Shown here: positions 49,971 to 63,724 of the stretch, piece after piece | Position numbering within the stretch: the first letter of the stretch is position 1 | Layout of the letters: the number at the start of each line of letters is the position of its first letter | Source of the DNA: Nonomuraea polychroma | GTDB taxonomy: Bacteria > Actinomycetota > Actinomycetes > Streptosporangiales > Streptosporangiaceae | Reading direction: 5' to 3' | Assembly (NCBI RefSeq): GCF_004011505.1 | Contig: NZ_SAUN01000001.1 | Span: 8,397,501 to 8,461,500, forward strand | DNA: 64,000 nucleotides | The notes under the pieces: generated by a model | Databases searched by the model: none | What the model was told of the DNA's origin: nothing | Seen by the model: the letters and a program-made list of their open reading frames with translations, nothing else | Made by a program: the position numbers and the translations under genes

Positions 49971-50447
49971 TCAGCCGCAGTTCATGAACTTGCCGCGCCT
50001 GGCCGAGGCGATCCCGTAGTCCCTGCGGGTGTCCGTGGTGTGGCCCTCGAAGTCCACGCACTCACCCTTGCCGTAACCGATCGCAGCGGCGTAGTAGCGG
50101 TACTTCTTCTTGGTGAGCGTGCCCGGATCCCGATAGGCGCCACCGCCCTGCACGTGGAGAATCGCCTGCGTGTACGTCGGCGTCCCGGCGTAGGCGGTCT
50201 TGATCACCGTGACGCAGTTCTTCTGCAGGCCGCGGTTCCACATCAGATAGACGTACCCCCAGGTGGATCGCCCGTTCTTCAGCGTCCTCCTGTTGTCCTT
50301 CACGTGCGTCCATCCGCCACGCCCTGATTCCTTGGCGCACGCGGCCTCTGGAGTGTAGGCGGCGGCCATGGCGGGGGCGGGGTGGGCGAGGACCGTGCCG
50401 GCCGCGAACAGGGTGGCCGCGGCAAGGACCTTCGCTGACTTTCGCAT
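49971..50447 (-). CDS. Secreted Cys-containing basic protein
   Basis: Protein of 158 residues from ATG 50447, GAAGGAT upstream. Signal peptide VLAAATLFAAGTVLAHPAPAMAAA. The mature part is basic with four Cys (EAACAKESGRGGWTHVKDN, LQKNCVTVIKTAYAGTPTYTQ, GKGECVDFEGH, GKFMNCG) and looks like a compact disulphide-bonded beta protein. Comparable exported proteins lie at 18631 and 21035. Function unknown. Confidence 0.72.
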   Translation of the reverse strand: MRKSAKVLAAATLFAAGTVLAHPAPAMAAAYTPEAACAKESGRGGWTHVKDNRRTLKNGRSTWGYVYLMWNRGLQKNCVTVIKTAYAGTPTYTQAILHVQGGGAYRDPGTLTKKKYRYYAAAIGYGKGECVDFEGHTTDTRRDYGIASARRGKFMNCG

Positions 50448-50595
50448 GCGTTCATCCTTCTCAAGGCGGCCGGGCGGGAGCCTGACCGCGGTCATGACAG
50501 CAGGTTGGCATGATCGCCAACCGTGGTCATGTTCTCACGGACAAGAACCACAGGGACCGGTTTCGGCCGACAACTACCTATATTTCGGTCTCGCA

Positions 50596-52038
50596 CTACC
50601 CCGAGAGGTTTCGCAGGTATGCGGCCACGCGGTGTTTGCCGCCGTACTCGGCCCAGCCGAGCGGGGTCGAGTCGTGCTCGGCGTCCTTGATGGTCAGGTC
50701 GGCGCCGAGCTCGATCAATGTCCTGGCGGTCTCCACGTCGTCGTTCCAGGCGGCCTCGTGCAGCGGAGTGGATCGACGACGGTGGTTCACGTCGAAGCCG
50801 AGACCGGCGAGCAGCCGCACCGCCGCGGGCTTGCGCTGCCCGGCCGCGGTGTTGATCAGCTCCGGGGAGCGGGCGAGCGCTCGCGCCTGCACGTCCGGGC
50901 CGAACCCGGCCACCGCTTCCGCGTCGGCCCGCATGCAGGCGGCTTTGAACGCGTCCATCTCATCCAGCGCCGCCGAGGCGCCTGCCGCGGCGAGGATCTC
51001 CGCGACCTCGGTGTGCCCGTTCAGCAGGGCGAGCTCGTACGGTGTGCGTCCGCCGAACGCCGGGTGGCCGCCGAGTCCGTCTGCTGGTGCGCCGTGTGCG
51101 AGAAGCAGCCGGGCCCGTCGCGGGCCGCCGCGCAGGGCGGCGGTGGCCAGTTCCTCCCGCATCAGCTGCTGCGGGGACTGCAGGGTCGGACCCAGCCGGG
51201 CATGCCACGGCCCGCCTTCGCCGCGGCCCAGGCCGTACTCCAGCAGCAGCTCGAGGTGAGTGGTGTCGTCGGAGAAGGAGCCGCCGAGCCCGAGGTTGTA
51301 GAGGGTCTGGCTGTCGTTGGGGTCCGCTCCGGCCTCCAGCAGCAGCCTGGCCAGCGCCAGGCCCTGCGGATGCGGCGGCTGGTCGCCCTCTCCTCCGCCG
51401 AAGGCGCCGGTGAGCGCGGTGAACGGCGAGGTCAGCCCGTCCCACAGGAATCCGGCGTTCGGATCGGCGCCGTGGTCGAGGAGGAGCCGGGCCGCCGGCA
51501 CGTACCGGCCGGGAGCTTTGAGACGCGCGTAGGTCAGGTACAGCAGCGGCTCCCATCCGAAGGGCCCGCCCTGCGCCCGGGCGAGCCCGGGATCACTGGC
51601 CAGCGCGGCAGCCAGTGCGTCGGCCGAGCCGGTGGCCGCCATCGTGAAGACGTTCGCGGTGGCGAGCTGGGGGTGCCGGGCCAGCAGCAGGTCGGCCTCC
51701 CCGGTCCGGTCCGGGTGGTCCGAGCCGTAGGTGAGGCAGGCGAGCCGCAGGAATTCCTCCGGCAGCTCCTCGCTCGGGGCGACGCGGTGCGGCGACCGCG
51801 AGTAGCGCTCGACGGTGCCGATGTGCTCTTTCAGCCTGGGCCAGCTCGCGAAGCCGTACATGCGGGCGGTGACGAGCTGCGCGTCGGACAGCTTGAGCGT
51901 CCCCGGCGGCCGGGGATGGAACTCGGTGACGAGCCCGAGCGCCTCGGGAACTCCCGCCTTCACGTACTGCAGGAGTGTCTTGGCCTGTTTGCGGAGCCGT
52001 TCGAGGCTGGGGTTGTCGGGCAGGCGATGGATCGGCAC
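50596..52038 (-). CDS. Ankyrin-repeat protein
   Basis: Protein of 480 residues from GTG 52038 after AAGGAGG. The N-terminal part is helical (LPDNPSLERLRKQAKTLLQYVKAG, FASWPRLKEHIGTVERY). From about residue 150 onward ankyrin repeats are clear: AARLLLDHGADPNAG, LARLLLEAGADPNDSQTLYNL, TPYELALLNGHTEVAEILAAAGA, STPLHEAAWNDDVETARTLIELGADLTIKD, STPLGWAEYGGKHRVAAYL. A protein-binding scaffold in the cytoplasm; the partner is unknown. Divergent from the carboxylase gene. Confidence 0.88.
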   Translation of the reverse strand: MPIHRLPDNPSLERLRKQAKTLLQYVKAGVPEALGLVTEFHPRPPGTLKLSDAQLVTARMYGFASWPRLKEHIGTVERYSRSPHRVAPSEELPEEFLRLACLTYGSDHPDRTGEADLLLARHPQLATANVFTMAATGSADALAAALASDPGLARAQGGPFGWEPLLYLTYARLKAPGRYVPAARLLLDHGADPNAGFLWDGLTSPFTALTGAFGGGEGDQPPHPQGLALARLLLEAGADPNDSQTLYNLGLGGSFSDDTTHLELLLEYGLGRGEGGPWHARLGPTLQSPQQLMREELATAALRGGPRRARLLLAHGAPADGLGGHPAFGGRTPYELALLNGHTEVAEILAAAGASAALDEMDAFKAACMRADAEAVAGFGPDVQARALARSPELINTAAGQRKPAAVRLLAGLGFDVNHRRRSTPLHEAAWNDDVETARTLIELGADLTIKDAEHDSTPLGWAEYGGKHRVAAYLRNLSG

Positions 52039-52336
52039 GAGGGCCTCCTTTCCGTCTGGCCTGGCGTCCGCATTGATCAGGCCGGAAAAGAGGTAAGCGC
52101 GCGTCGTTCGACGAGTGTCAGGTGGGCTTTGCCCTTCCCGCGGACCGGTGGCGCCCTGGGCGCACGCCATCAAGCATACGCCGATGGCGTTTTGGTGGTA
52201 TTCCCACAACTGGAGCCGGGTAGCGTTCACGGTCTGCGACATGGCGCCGCAAGCCCCGGAGACGGAAAAGTGGACACTGCCGGGGGGCCGCCGTCTCGCG
52301 GCGCGTACATCGTTGTCTGCAGGAGGGCTCGGTCGG
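52039..52336. other. Divergent intergenic region, no gene
   Basis: Holds the upstream regions of the ankyrin gene and the carboxylase gene. The plus frame stays open from 52115 but its codons do not resemble protein and start with no ribosome site; I see no clear promoter hexamers. Confidence 0.5.
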
Positions 52337-57817
<5,481 letters not shown>

Positions 57818-57822
57818 CCGCG

Positions 57823-57855
57823 AGGCGCCACGGCGAGAACGTCGCCGTGGCGCCT
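57823..57855. terminator. Terminator hairpin after the carboxylase
   Basis: AGGCGCCACGGCGA pairs perfectly with TCGCCGTGGCGCCT (14 pairs, GAACG loop), six bases after the stop codon. Confidence 0.85.
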
Positions 57856-57923
57856 TCGCGCCGCAGTTCAGGACCCGTTTTGCTGGCGCTGGAATTGTCG
57901 GTGGCTCACGGCATGATGGCTTC

Positions 57924-60011
57924 ATGACCGAGACGCCGCCCATCACTGTCCTGGCCGACGACACGGCCTACGCCGAGGCCGTTCAGCTGGCCGTGGACTC
58001 CGCCGCGGCCTACTACGCCGACGGCACCTCCACGCTCGACGACGACGCCTACGACCGGCTCGTCCGCGGCATCCAGGCGTACGAGGAGGCCCACCCCGAG
58101 GCGGTGCTGCCGTCCTCGCCGACGGGCAAGGTGGCCGGCGGGGCCGTCGTGGGCGACGTGCCGCACACGGTGCCGATGCTCAGCCTGGACAACGTCTTCG
58201 GGGCCGAGCAACTGGCCGACTGGGCGGCCGGGCTGGAGCGCAGGCTCGGCCGGCCGGTCACGGTGTGGAGTGTGGAGCCCAAGCTCGACGGGCTGGCGAT
58301 CTCGGCCCGCTACCGGCACGGCCGCCTGACGCAGCTCGTCACGCGCGGCGACGGCAACGCGGGCGAGGACGTCTCGCATGCCATCGGCACCATCGTCGGC
58401 CTGCCGGACCGGCTGGCCGACGCAGTCACGGTGGAGCTGCGCGGCGAGGTCATGATGACCGCCTCGCAGTTCGAGGAGGCCTGCGCCAAGCGGCAGGCGC
58501 ACGACGGCACCACGTTCGCCAACCCGCGCAGCGCCGCCGCGGGCACGCTGCGCACGCGGGAGCGGCCCTACGTGTGCGAGCTGACGTTCTTCGGCTACGG
58601 CGTCGTGCCGTCGCCGGACGACCAGTCCGACCTCGCCACATCGCTGCGCGAGCTGCCGCACAGCCAGATCATGGACTGGGTCGCCGGGCAGGGCGTGCAG
58701 ACCACCGCCGCCACACCGGTCGCCGGCATCGTCGCCGACACCCTGGAGCGGGTGCAGGAGCGCATCGGGGAGATCGCGGCGGCCCGTCCCGAGCTGCCGT
58801 TCGGCATCGACGGCATCGTGATCAAGTGTGACCTCGCGGCAGACCAGGCGGAGGCCGGGTTCAGCTCGCGGGCGCCGCGCTGGGCGGTCGCCTACAAGCT
58901 GCCCGCCACCGAGAAGATCACCAAGCTGCTCCGCGTGGAGTGGAACACCGGCCGCACCGGCGTCATCGCCCCGCGTGCCGTGCTGGAGCCGGTCGAGCTG
59001 GACGGCAGCATCGTCACGTACGCCACCTTGCACAACGTCGCCGACATCACCCGCCGCGGCCTGATGCTGGGCGACAGCGTGACCGTCTACAAGGCAGGCG
59101 ACGTGATCCCACGGGTGGAGGCGCCGGTCGTGCACCTGCGCACCGGCGACGAGCAGCCGATCCCGATCCCCCAGGCCTGCCCCTCCTGCGGGGACGCGAT
59201 CGACAGCTCCCAGGAACGCTGGCGGTGCGTACGCGGCCGCGCCTGCCGCGCGATCGCGTCCATCATCTACGCGGTCGGCCGCGACCAGCTCGACATCGAA
59301 GGACTGGCAGAAAACCGCATCAAGCAGTTCCTCGACGCAGGGCTGATCTCCGACTTCGCCGACCTGTTCTTCCTGACCCGCGACCAGTTGCTCGGACTGG
59401 AGCGCATGGGCGAGACCAGCACGGACAACCTGCTGGCGGCCATCGAACAGGCCAAGGCGAGGCCGCTCAGCAGGGTGTTCGCGGCACTCGGCGTCCGCGG
59501 CACCGGCCGCTCGATGAGCCGCCGCATCGCCCGCCACTTCGCCACGATGGACGCCATCCGCGCGGCCGACGCGGAGGCGATCCAGCAGGTGGAAGGCATC
59601 GGCCCGGAGAAGGCGCCGGTCGTGGTGACCGAGCTGATCGAGCTCGCCCCGCTCATCGACAAGCTCGTCCAGGCCGGGGTCAACATGACGGAGCCGGGCG
59701 CCATGCCACCCGCCGAGCCCGGTGCCACGCCGCCGGCCGAGGGTGAGCCGGCACCGATCGGGCTGCCGCTGGCCTCGATGTCGGTGGTGGTGACCGGCGC
59801 GATGACCGGCCCGCTGGCGTCGTTGTCCCGCAACGAGGTCAACGAGCTGATCGAACGGGCGGGCGGCAAGGCATCCTCCAGCGTGTCGGCCAAGACGTCG
59901 ATGCTGGTGGCGGGGGAAAAGGCAGGCTCCAAGCGCACCAAGGCGGAGACGCTGGGGGTTCGGATCGTGAGCCCGGAGGAGTTCGCCTCGCAGGTCAGCG
60001 CATTCCTCTGA
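57924..60011 (+). CDS. ligA: NAD-dependent DNA ligase
   Basis: Protein of 695 residues from ATG 57924. Domain Ia: AAAYYADGTSTLDDDAYDRLVRGI (binds NMN). Adenylation domain with the nucleophile K120 in VEPKLDGLAISARY, GDGNAGEDVSHA, ELRGEVMM, FANPRSAAAGTLR. OB fold (WNTGRTGVIAPRAVLEPVELDGS), four-Cys zinc finger (CPSCGDAI...RCVRGRAC), helix-hairpin-helix region, and a C-terminal BRCT (GLPLASMSVVVTGAMTG...FASQVSAFL). A Pro/Ala/Glu-rich linker before the BRCT (about 590-612) is unusual. The accessory surroundings suggest a second ligase beside a housekeeping one elsewhere. Confidence 0.92.
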   Translation: MTETPPITVLADDTAYAEAVQLAVDSAAAYYADGTSTLDDDAYDRLVRGIQAYEEAHPEAVLPSSPTGKVAGGAVVGDVPHTVPMLSLDNVFGAEQLADWAAGLERRLGRPVTVWSVEPKLDGLAISARYRHGRLTQLVTRGDGNAGEDVSHAIGTIVGLPDRLADAVTVELRGEVMMTASQFEEACAKRQAHDGTTFANPRSAAAGTLRTRERPYVCELTFFGYGVVPSPDDQSDLATSLRELPHSQIMDWVAGQGVQTTAATPVAGIVADTLERVQERIGEIAAARPELPFGIDGIVIKCDLAADQAEAGFSSRAPRWAVAYKLPATEKITKLLRVEWNTGRTGVIAPRAVLEPVELDGSIVTYATLHNVADITRRGLMLGDSVTVYKAGDVIPRVEAPVVHLRTGDEQPIPIPQACPSCGDAIDSSQERWRCVRGRACRAIASIIYAVGRDQLDIEGLAENRIKQFLDAGLISDFADLFFLTRDQLLGLERMGETSTDNLLAAIEQAKARPLSRVFAALGVRGTGRSMSRRIARHFATMDAIRAADAEAIQQVEGIGPEKAPVVVTELIELAPLIDKLVQAGVNMTEPGAMPPAEPGATPPAEGEPAPIGLPLASMSVVVTGAMTGPLASLSRNEVNELIERAGGKASSSVSAKTSMLVAGEKAGSKRTKAETLGVRIVSPEEFASQVSAFL

Positions 60012-60180
60012 CGGAAACCATCGACGCGATTCTTGTTCGCTGCGTTCGGGTGCTGGGCGCCGCTGGCCGCGGTCGTGTCCGAGTGGCGGTGCGGCAGAGT
60101 ATTTGCACTGTACAGCGGGAAGATCTTTGCGATGATGGCCGCGAGACGAGTTCTCACACCAGGGGAGGGGGGCGGAGCCG

Positions 60181-60834
60181 GTGTCCTATAGTCCGAAGCT
60201 TGCTGCGGCGCTGTCGGGTGCCACGCTTCGCCAGCTCGCACACTGGCGCAAGGCCAGCGCAAGTCGTGGAGCCGTGCTCGTGCCGGAAATTTCTCACACT
60301 CGTCCGATTCTCTACTCCTTCCGTGACGTGGTGGCGTTGCGCACTTGCGTGAAGCTGCGCAATGACACCTCACTGCAGAAGATCCGGCGCGCCCTGGACA
60401 CGCTTCGTGACGGTCTGCAGGAGCGTGAGCACCTGTCGGCTTACCGTCTGGTGGCCGACGGCTCGACGATCTATCTCGTAGAGCCGGGGCAGGCGATCGA
60501 CCTCGTGCGCCGAAAGGCCAACGTGGTCATTCACGAGTTGGTCGACGTCCTACGCCCCTTTTACCGCGATGGACGGCACATCCCCGACTTGCTTCGACCT
60601 CGCGACCACGTCACCGTGGATCCGGCTGTCAGGGGCGGAATCCCGGTGATCGAAGGTACGCGAGTGCCCTACGACGAGGTCGCCGCGTTGTTGCGCGACG
60701 GGATACCGGCCGAGCGGATATCCGACTACTTCCCGAGTGTGACGCCATCCGCTGCGCTCGACGCCAAGGACTTCGCTGACTACGTCGACAGTTATGAACC
60801 CCCCAAGGAGCCGCGTGAGGCTGCTGCTGGATGA
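60181..60834 (+). CDS. DUF433 antitoxin-like protein with MerR-like N-terminus
   Basis: Protein of 217 residues from GTG 60181 behind GGGGAGGGGGG. Residues 1-80 look like a MerR-type helix-turn-helix (LSGATLRQLAHWRKASASRGAVLVPEISHTRPILYSFRDVVALRTCVKL). The C-terminal DUF433 domain reads VTVDPAVRGGIPVIEGTRVPYDEVAALLRDGIPAERISDYFPSVTPSAALDAKDFADYVDSY. It pairs with the overlapping DUF5615 gene, a known toxin-antitoxin-like arrangement; the DNA-binding part probably autoregulates. Confidence 0.85.
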   Translation: MSYSPKLAAALSGATLRQLAHWRKASASRGAVLVPEISHTRPILYSFRDVVALRTCVKLRNDTSLQKIRRALDTLRDGLQEREHLSAYRLVADGSTIYLVEPGQAIDLVRRKANVVIHELVDVLRPFYRDGRHIPDLLRPRDHVTVDPAVRGGIPVIEGTRVPYDEVAALLRDGIPAERISDYFPSVTPSAALDAKDFADYVDSYEPPKEPREAAAG

Positions 60835-61264
60835 GAACGTCCCCAAGCCTCTGCACCGGATTCTCACCACATTCCTCCTCAACCATGAGATCGTGCACCT
60901 GCTCGAACTCGACGGCTGGTCTGGAACGCGCGACGAGAGCCTTTATCCCCTGGCAGCGGCTGATGGATTCGATGTGATCCTGACCAACGACGGGCGGCAG
61001 ATGCAGCGCCCACGGGAGGTGGCGGCCATCGCCGCCTCGGGCATCCACCGGATCGAGTACCCGCATAAGCACCCTGGACTGGTCGGGATGGGCGTCGCGG
61101 TCGCAACCGTCTCGGCTGGTTTGCCTGGCGCCCTGGCTTTGTTGGAGGAGTCCGATGGCCAGCGGTTGATCACCCTGCGCGGTGTTGATCCAACTACCGT
61201 CAGCCGCATGCGTTTTATCGATCCGGCTAAAACACCTCCGAAGTTCTGGCCCTCGATCTTGTAA
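60815..61264 (+). CDS. DUF5615 PIN-like toxin candidate
   Basis: Protein of 149 residues from GTG 60815, chosen because AAGGAG lies seven bases upstream and the family begins (M)RLLLDENVPK; ATG 60794 adds seven residues. PIN-like acidic residues: LLLDENVPKPLHRIL, DESLYPLAAADGFDVILTNDGRQM. It overlaps the antitoxin-like gene by 20 bases. RNase activity is expected from the fold but unproven. Confidence 0.82.
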   Translation: MRLLLDENVPKPLHRILTTFLLNHEIVHLLELDGWSGTRDESLYPLAAADGFDVILTNDGRQMQRPREVAAIAASGIHRIEYPHKHPGLVGMGVAVATVSAGLPGALALLEESDGQRLITLRGVDPTTVSRMRFIDPAKTPPKFWPSIL

Positions 61265-61443
61265 GGGTGCGCGACCACGCGCGCCCAGCAGCTCGCCAGA
61301 TTTTCATGGACGCCCACCGAACGCCTACGCGAGCCACCGCCACGTCCGAGGCTCTGGGTTTCCACAAACCACCGCGAATGCCGCGAATCTCTGTGATATT
61401 GGATCACCCGGATGGTTTTGGAAGCCCAGAAGGGACGCATGAC

Positions 61444-62907
61444 GTGCGATCGTTAACCCGCATGGCGGCGATCACGGCCTCGGCGGTGACAGCGTTATCG
61501 GCGGCCGCCGCAGGGCCCGCCGTCGCGGTGCCCCGGACGTCGGTGGACTCCGCCGGCGCGGCGCCCCAGCTCGTGGTGAACGGTACCTTCGCCGCCGGCA
61601 CCGCGCCCTGGTGGAAGTCGGCGAACACGGCGATGGCCGTGGAGGCCGGGCGGCTGCGCGTCAACGTGACGGGCGGCACCGCCAACCCGTGGGACGCCAT
61701 GATCGGTCAGAACGGCATCGCCCTGGCCAAGGGCAAGTCGTACACGCTCTCGTTCGACGCCTCGGCGTCCGCTGCGGTCAGCGCGGTGACCACCGTGCAG
61801 CTCGCGGACTCCCCGTACACCCGAACCCTCACCAAGACGATCTCGCTCACGACGGCGAGCAAGCGCTTCAGCTTTCCTTTCACCTCCAGCCTGGGCACGT
61901 CCGCCGGGCAAGTGTCGTTCCAGCTCGGCAAGAACGCCGGCTTCACCTTCCACGTGGACAACGTCTCCTTGACGGAGACCACCATCCCGTCGCCCACGCC
62001 GACCGCCACCACCACCCCGAAGCCGGGATCCGGGCCACTCGCCATGACCAGCGGCTTCTACATCGACCCCGACTCCAACCCGGCGATCTGGGTGCGGAAC
62101 AACAGTGGTGACGCGAGGGCGGCCCGCATCAAGGCGTCCATCTCGTCCAAGCCGATGGCCCGCTGGTTCGGGGGCTGGAGCGGGGACGTCCGTGCCGCGG
62201 TCTCCACGTACGTGGCCGCCGCGGACTCGGCCGACAAGTTGCCGGTCCTGGTGGCGTACAACATCCCGGGCCGCGACGCCTGCGGCGGGCACTCCGGGGG
62301 CGGGGCGGGCAGCGAGTCGGCGTACAAGACGTGGATCTCCGCGTTCGCCTCCGGGATCGGCAACCGTCCGGCGGTCGTCATCATCGAGCCCGACTCGCTC
62401 GGCGATTTCGGCTGCATGGACGACACCGCCATCCAGGCGCGCAACCGCATGCTGACGTACGCCACCCAGCAGTTCCGCGACAAGGCCCCCAACGCCTGGG
62501 CCTACCTCGACGCCGGGAACGCCGGCTGGGTGGCGGCAGGGACGATGGCGTCTCGGCTGAAGAACGCGGGCGTCGGCAACATCCGCGGCTTCGCGGTGAA
62601 CGTCTCCAACTACTACCCGACCGTCCAGTCGGCCACCTATGCCTCGTCGGTCAGCTCCTCACTGGGCGGCGGCGCGAAGTGGGTGATCGACACCAGCCGC
62701 AACGGCAACGGCTCCAACGGCGAGTGGTGCAACCCGGCCGGGCGTAAGCTCGGCGCCCCCACGCAGGTGGACGGCGGTGGCGGCACCGAGATGTTGTTGT
62801 GGGTGAAGGTGCCCGGGGACTCGGACGGCAACTGCGGCATCGCGCCGAACACGCCCGCCGGCCAGTTCAGCCCGGCCATCGCCATCCGCCTGATCGACGG
62901 CTCCTGA
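61444..62907 (+). CDS. Secreted GH6 cellulase with N-terminal carbohydrate-binding-like module
   Basis: Protein of 487 residues from GTG 61444 with AGAAGGGA upstream. Signal peptide TRMAAITASAVTALSAAAAGPAVAVP. Residues about 35-175 form a CBM4/9-like jelly roll (QLVVNGTFAAGTAPWWKSAN, FTFHVDNVSLTE), joined by a Pro/Thr linker to the GH6 domain. GH6 signatures: LVAYNIPGRDACGGHSGGGAG and VVIIEPDSLG; NGEWCNPAGRKLG and MLLWVKVPGDSDGNCG complete the active-site cleft. It hydrolyses beta-1,4-glucan outside the cell; endo- or exo-mode cannot be told. No CebR-type palindrome is seen upstream. Confidence 0.9.
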   Translation: MRSLTRMAAITASAVTALSAAAAGPAVAVPRTSVDSAGAAPQLVVNGTFAAGTAPWWKSANTAMAVEAGRLRVNVTGGTANPWDAMIGQNGIALAKGKSYTLSFDASASAAVSAVTTVQLADSPYTRTLTKTISLTTASKRFSFPFTSSLGTSAGQVSFQLGKNAGFTFHVDNVSLTETTIPSPTPTATTTPKPGSGPLAMTSGFYIDPDSNPAIWVRNNSGDARAARIKASISSKPMARWFGGWSGDVRAAVSTYVAAADSADKLPVLVAYNIPGRDACGGHSGGGAGSESAYKTWISAFASGIGNRPAVVIIEPDSLGDFGCMDDTAIQARNRMLTYATQQFRDKAPNAWAYLDAGNAGWVAAGTMASRLKNAGVGNIRGFAVNVSNYYPTVQSATYASSVSSSLGGGAKWVIDTSRNGNGSNGEWCNPAGRKLGAPTQVDGGGGTEMLLWVKVPGDSDGNCGIAPNTPAGQFSPAIAIRLIDGS

Positions 62908-63072
62908 GCACCGAGCGCCCCTCCCCCTTGATAGACGGCTCCTGAGGACCGAGCGCCCCTCCCTCTTGATAGACGGCTCCCGAGGAACTGGGCGCCACTC
63001 GGTCGATGGCGCCCGACGAACCAGGCGCCACTCGGTCGATGGCGCTTGAGGACTCGGCACCCATCGACGGCG
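62891..63072. repeat. Degenerate tandem repeats, five copies of 33-38 bases
   Basis: Units start at 62891, 62929, 62967, 63003 and 63036. Units 1 and 2 (TGATNGACGGCTCCTGAG...) differ at three of 38 positions; units 3-5 are shorter and more diverged with GGCGCCACTCGGTCGATGG. The first unit includes the last codons and stop of the GH6 gene, so the array grew from the gene's 3' end. Confidence 0.8.
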
Positions 63073-63082
63073 AAGCGTGCAG

Positions 63083-63724
63083 TCAAGGTTGGAGGCGGTG
63101 GGAGAGGAGGGCGGTGCCGGGGCCGGACAGGCCCTGGAGGGCGGCGGCGCGACCCGTCGCCGCCAGCAGCAACTCGCCCGCCGTCCCCCTGACCTCCTCC
63201 GTCCCCTCCCCCTCCGACCAGTCCGCGTCGGTGGCGATCAGCCGCAGGCCCGCGAAACGCTCGCGCGCGCCGAAGAACGACGTCTTCCTGACGACGTGGG
63301 TGAGCGCCGGGGCCGCCCGGTCGGGCGGCATCTCACGTACGCGGCCCAGCGGGCGGGCCACGTCCTGCCCGTGCACCAGGATGTCCACGAGCGGTTCCCA
63401 GACGGTGGTGGCGATCGCGTGGCGGCGGGACGCGGCGGCCTCCCGGAGCTGGCCGGCGAGCTCCGCCGGCTCGAACCTGGCGGCCCGGCGGCGCGCCTGG
63501 TCGGCGATCAGGCGGTTGATGTCGCCACGGGCCCGGACGATGCCCTTGAACACGTCGAAACGCGACGCGTGCGTGACCACCGTCAGGTGGGCGAGCACAT
63601 CGTGCACGGTCCAGCCCGGGCACAACGACGCTTTCGCCCACTCGTCGTCCGCCACATCGTCGAGGAAGGCCGCCAGGCTGAGTCGTTCGGCCGTGACAGC
63701 GGCGAAGATCTCGTCCTCGTTCAC
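63083..63724 (-). CDS. DinB-fold maleylpyruvate isomerase-family protein
   Basis: Protein of 213 residues from GTG 63724, overlapping the YCII stop (GTGA). The TIGR03083/MDMPI N-terminal motif is present: LAAFLDDVADDEWAKASLCPGWTVHDVLAHLTVV, with metal His candidates in TVHDVLAH and ILVHGQDVARPLG. Relatives use mycothiol or act on small electrophiles; many are uncharacterised. Forms an operon with the YCII gene. Confidence 0.85.
   Translation of the reverse strand: MNEDEIFAAVTAERLSLAAFLDDVADDEWAKASLCPGWTVHDVLAHLTVVTHASRFDVFKGIVRARGDINRLIADQARRRAARFEPAELAGQLREAAASRRHAIATTVWEPLVDILVHGQDVARPLGRVREMPPDRAAPALTHVVRKTSFFGARERFAGLRLIATDADWSEGEGTEEVRGTAGELLLAATGRAAALQGLSGPGTALLSHRLQP

Noticed and set aside
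52115..52336. Longer start for the carboxylase
   Set aside because: Biotin carboxylase domains begin a few residues before VAIVNRGEAAMR; GTG 52337 fits and follows AGGAGG.
62891..63072. CRISPR array or attachment site
   Set aside because: Units abut with no spacers and drift progressively; no cas gene or integrase nearby.
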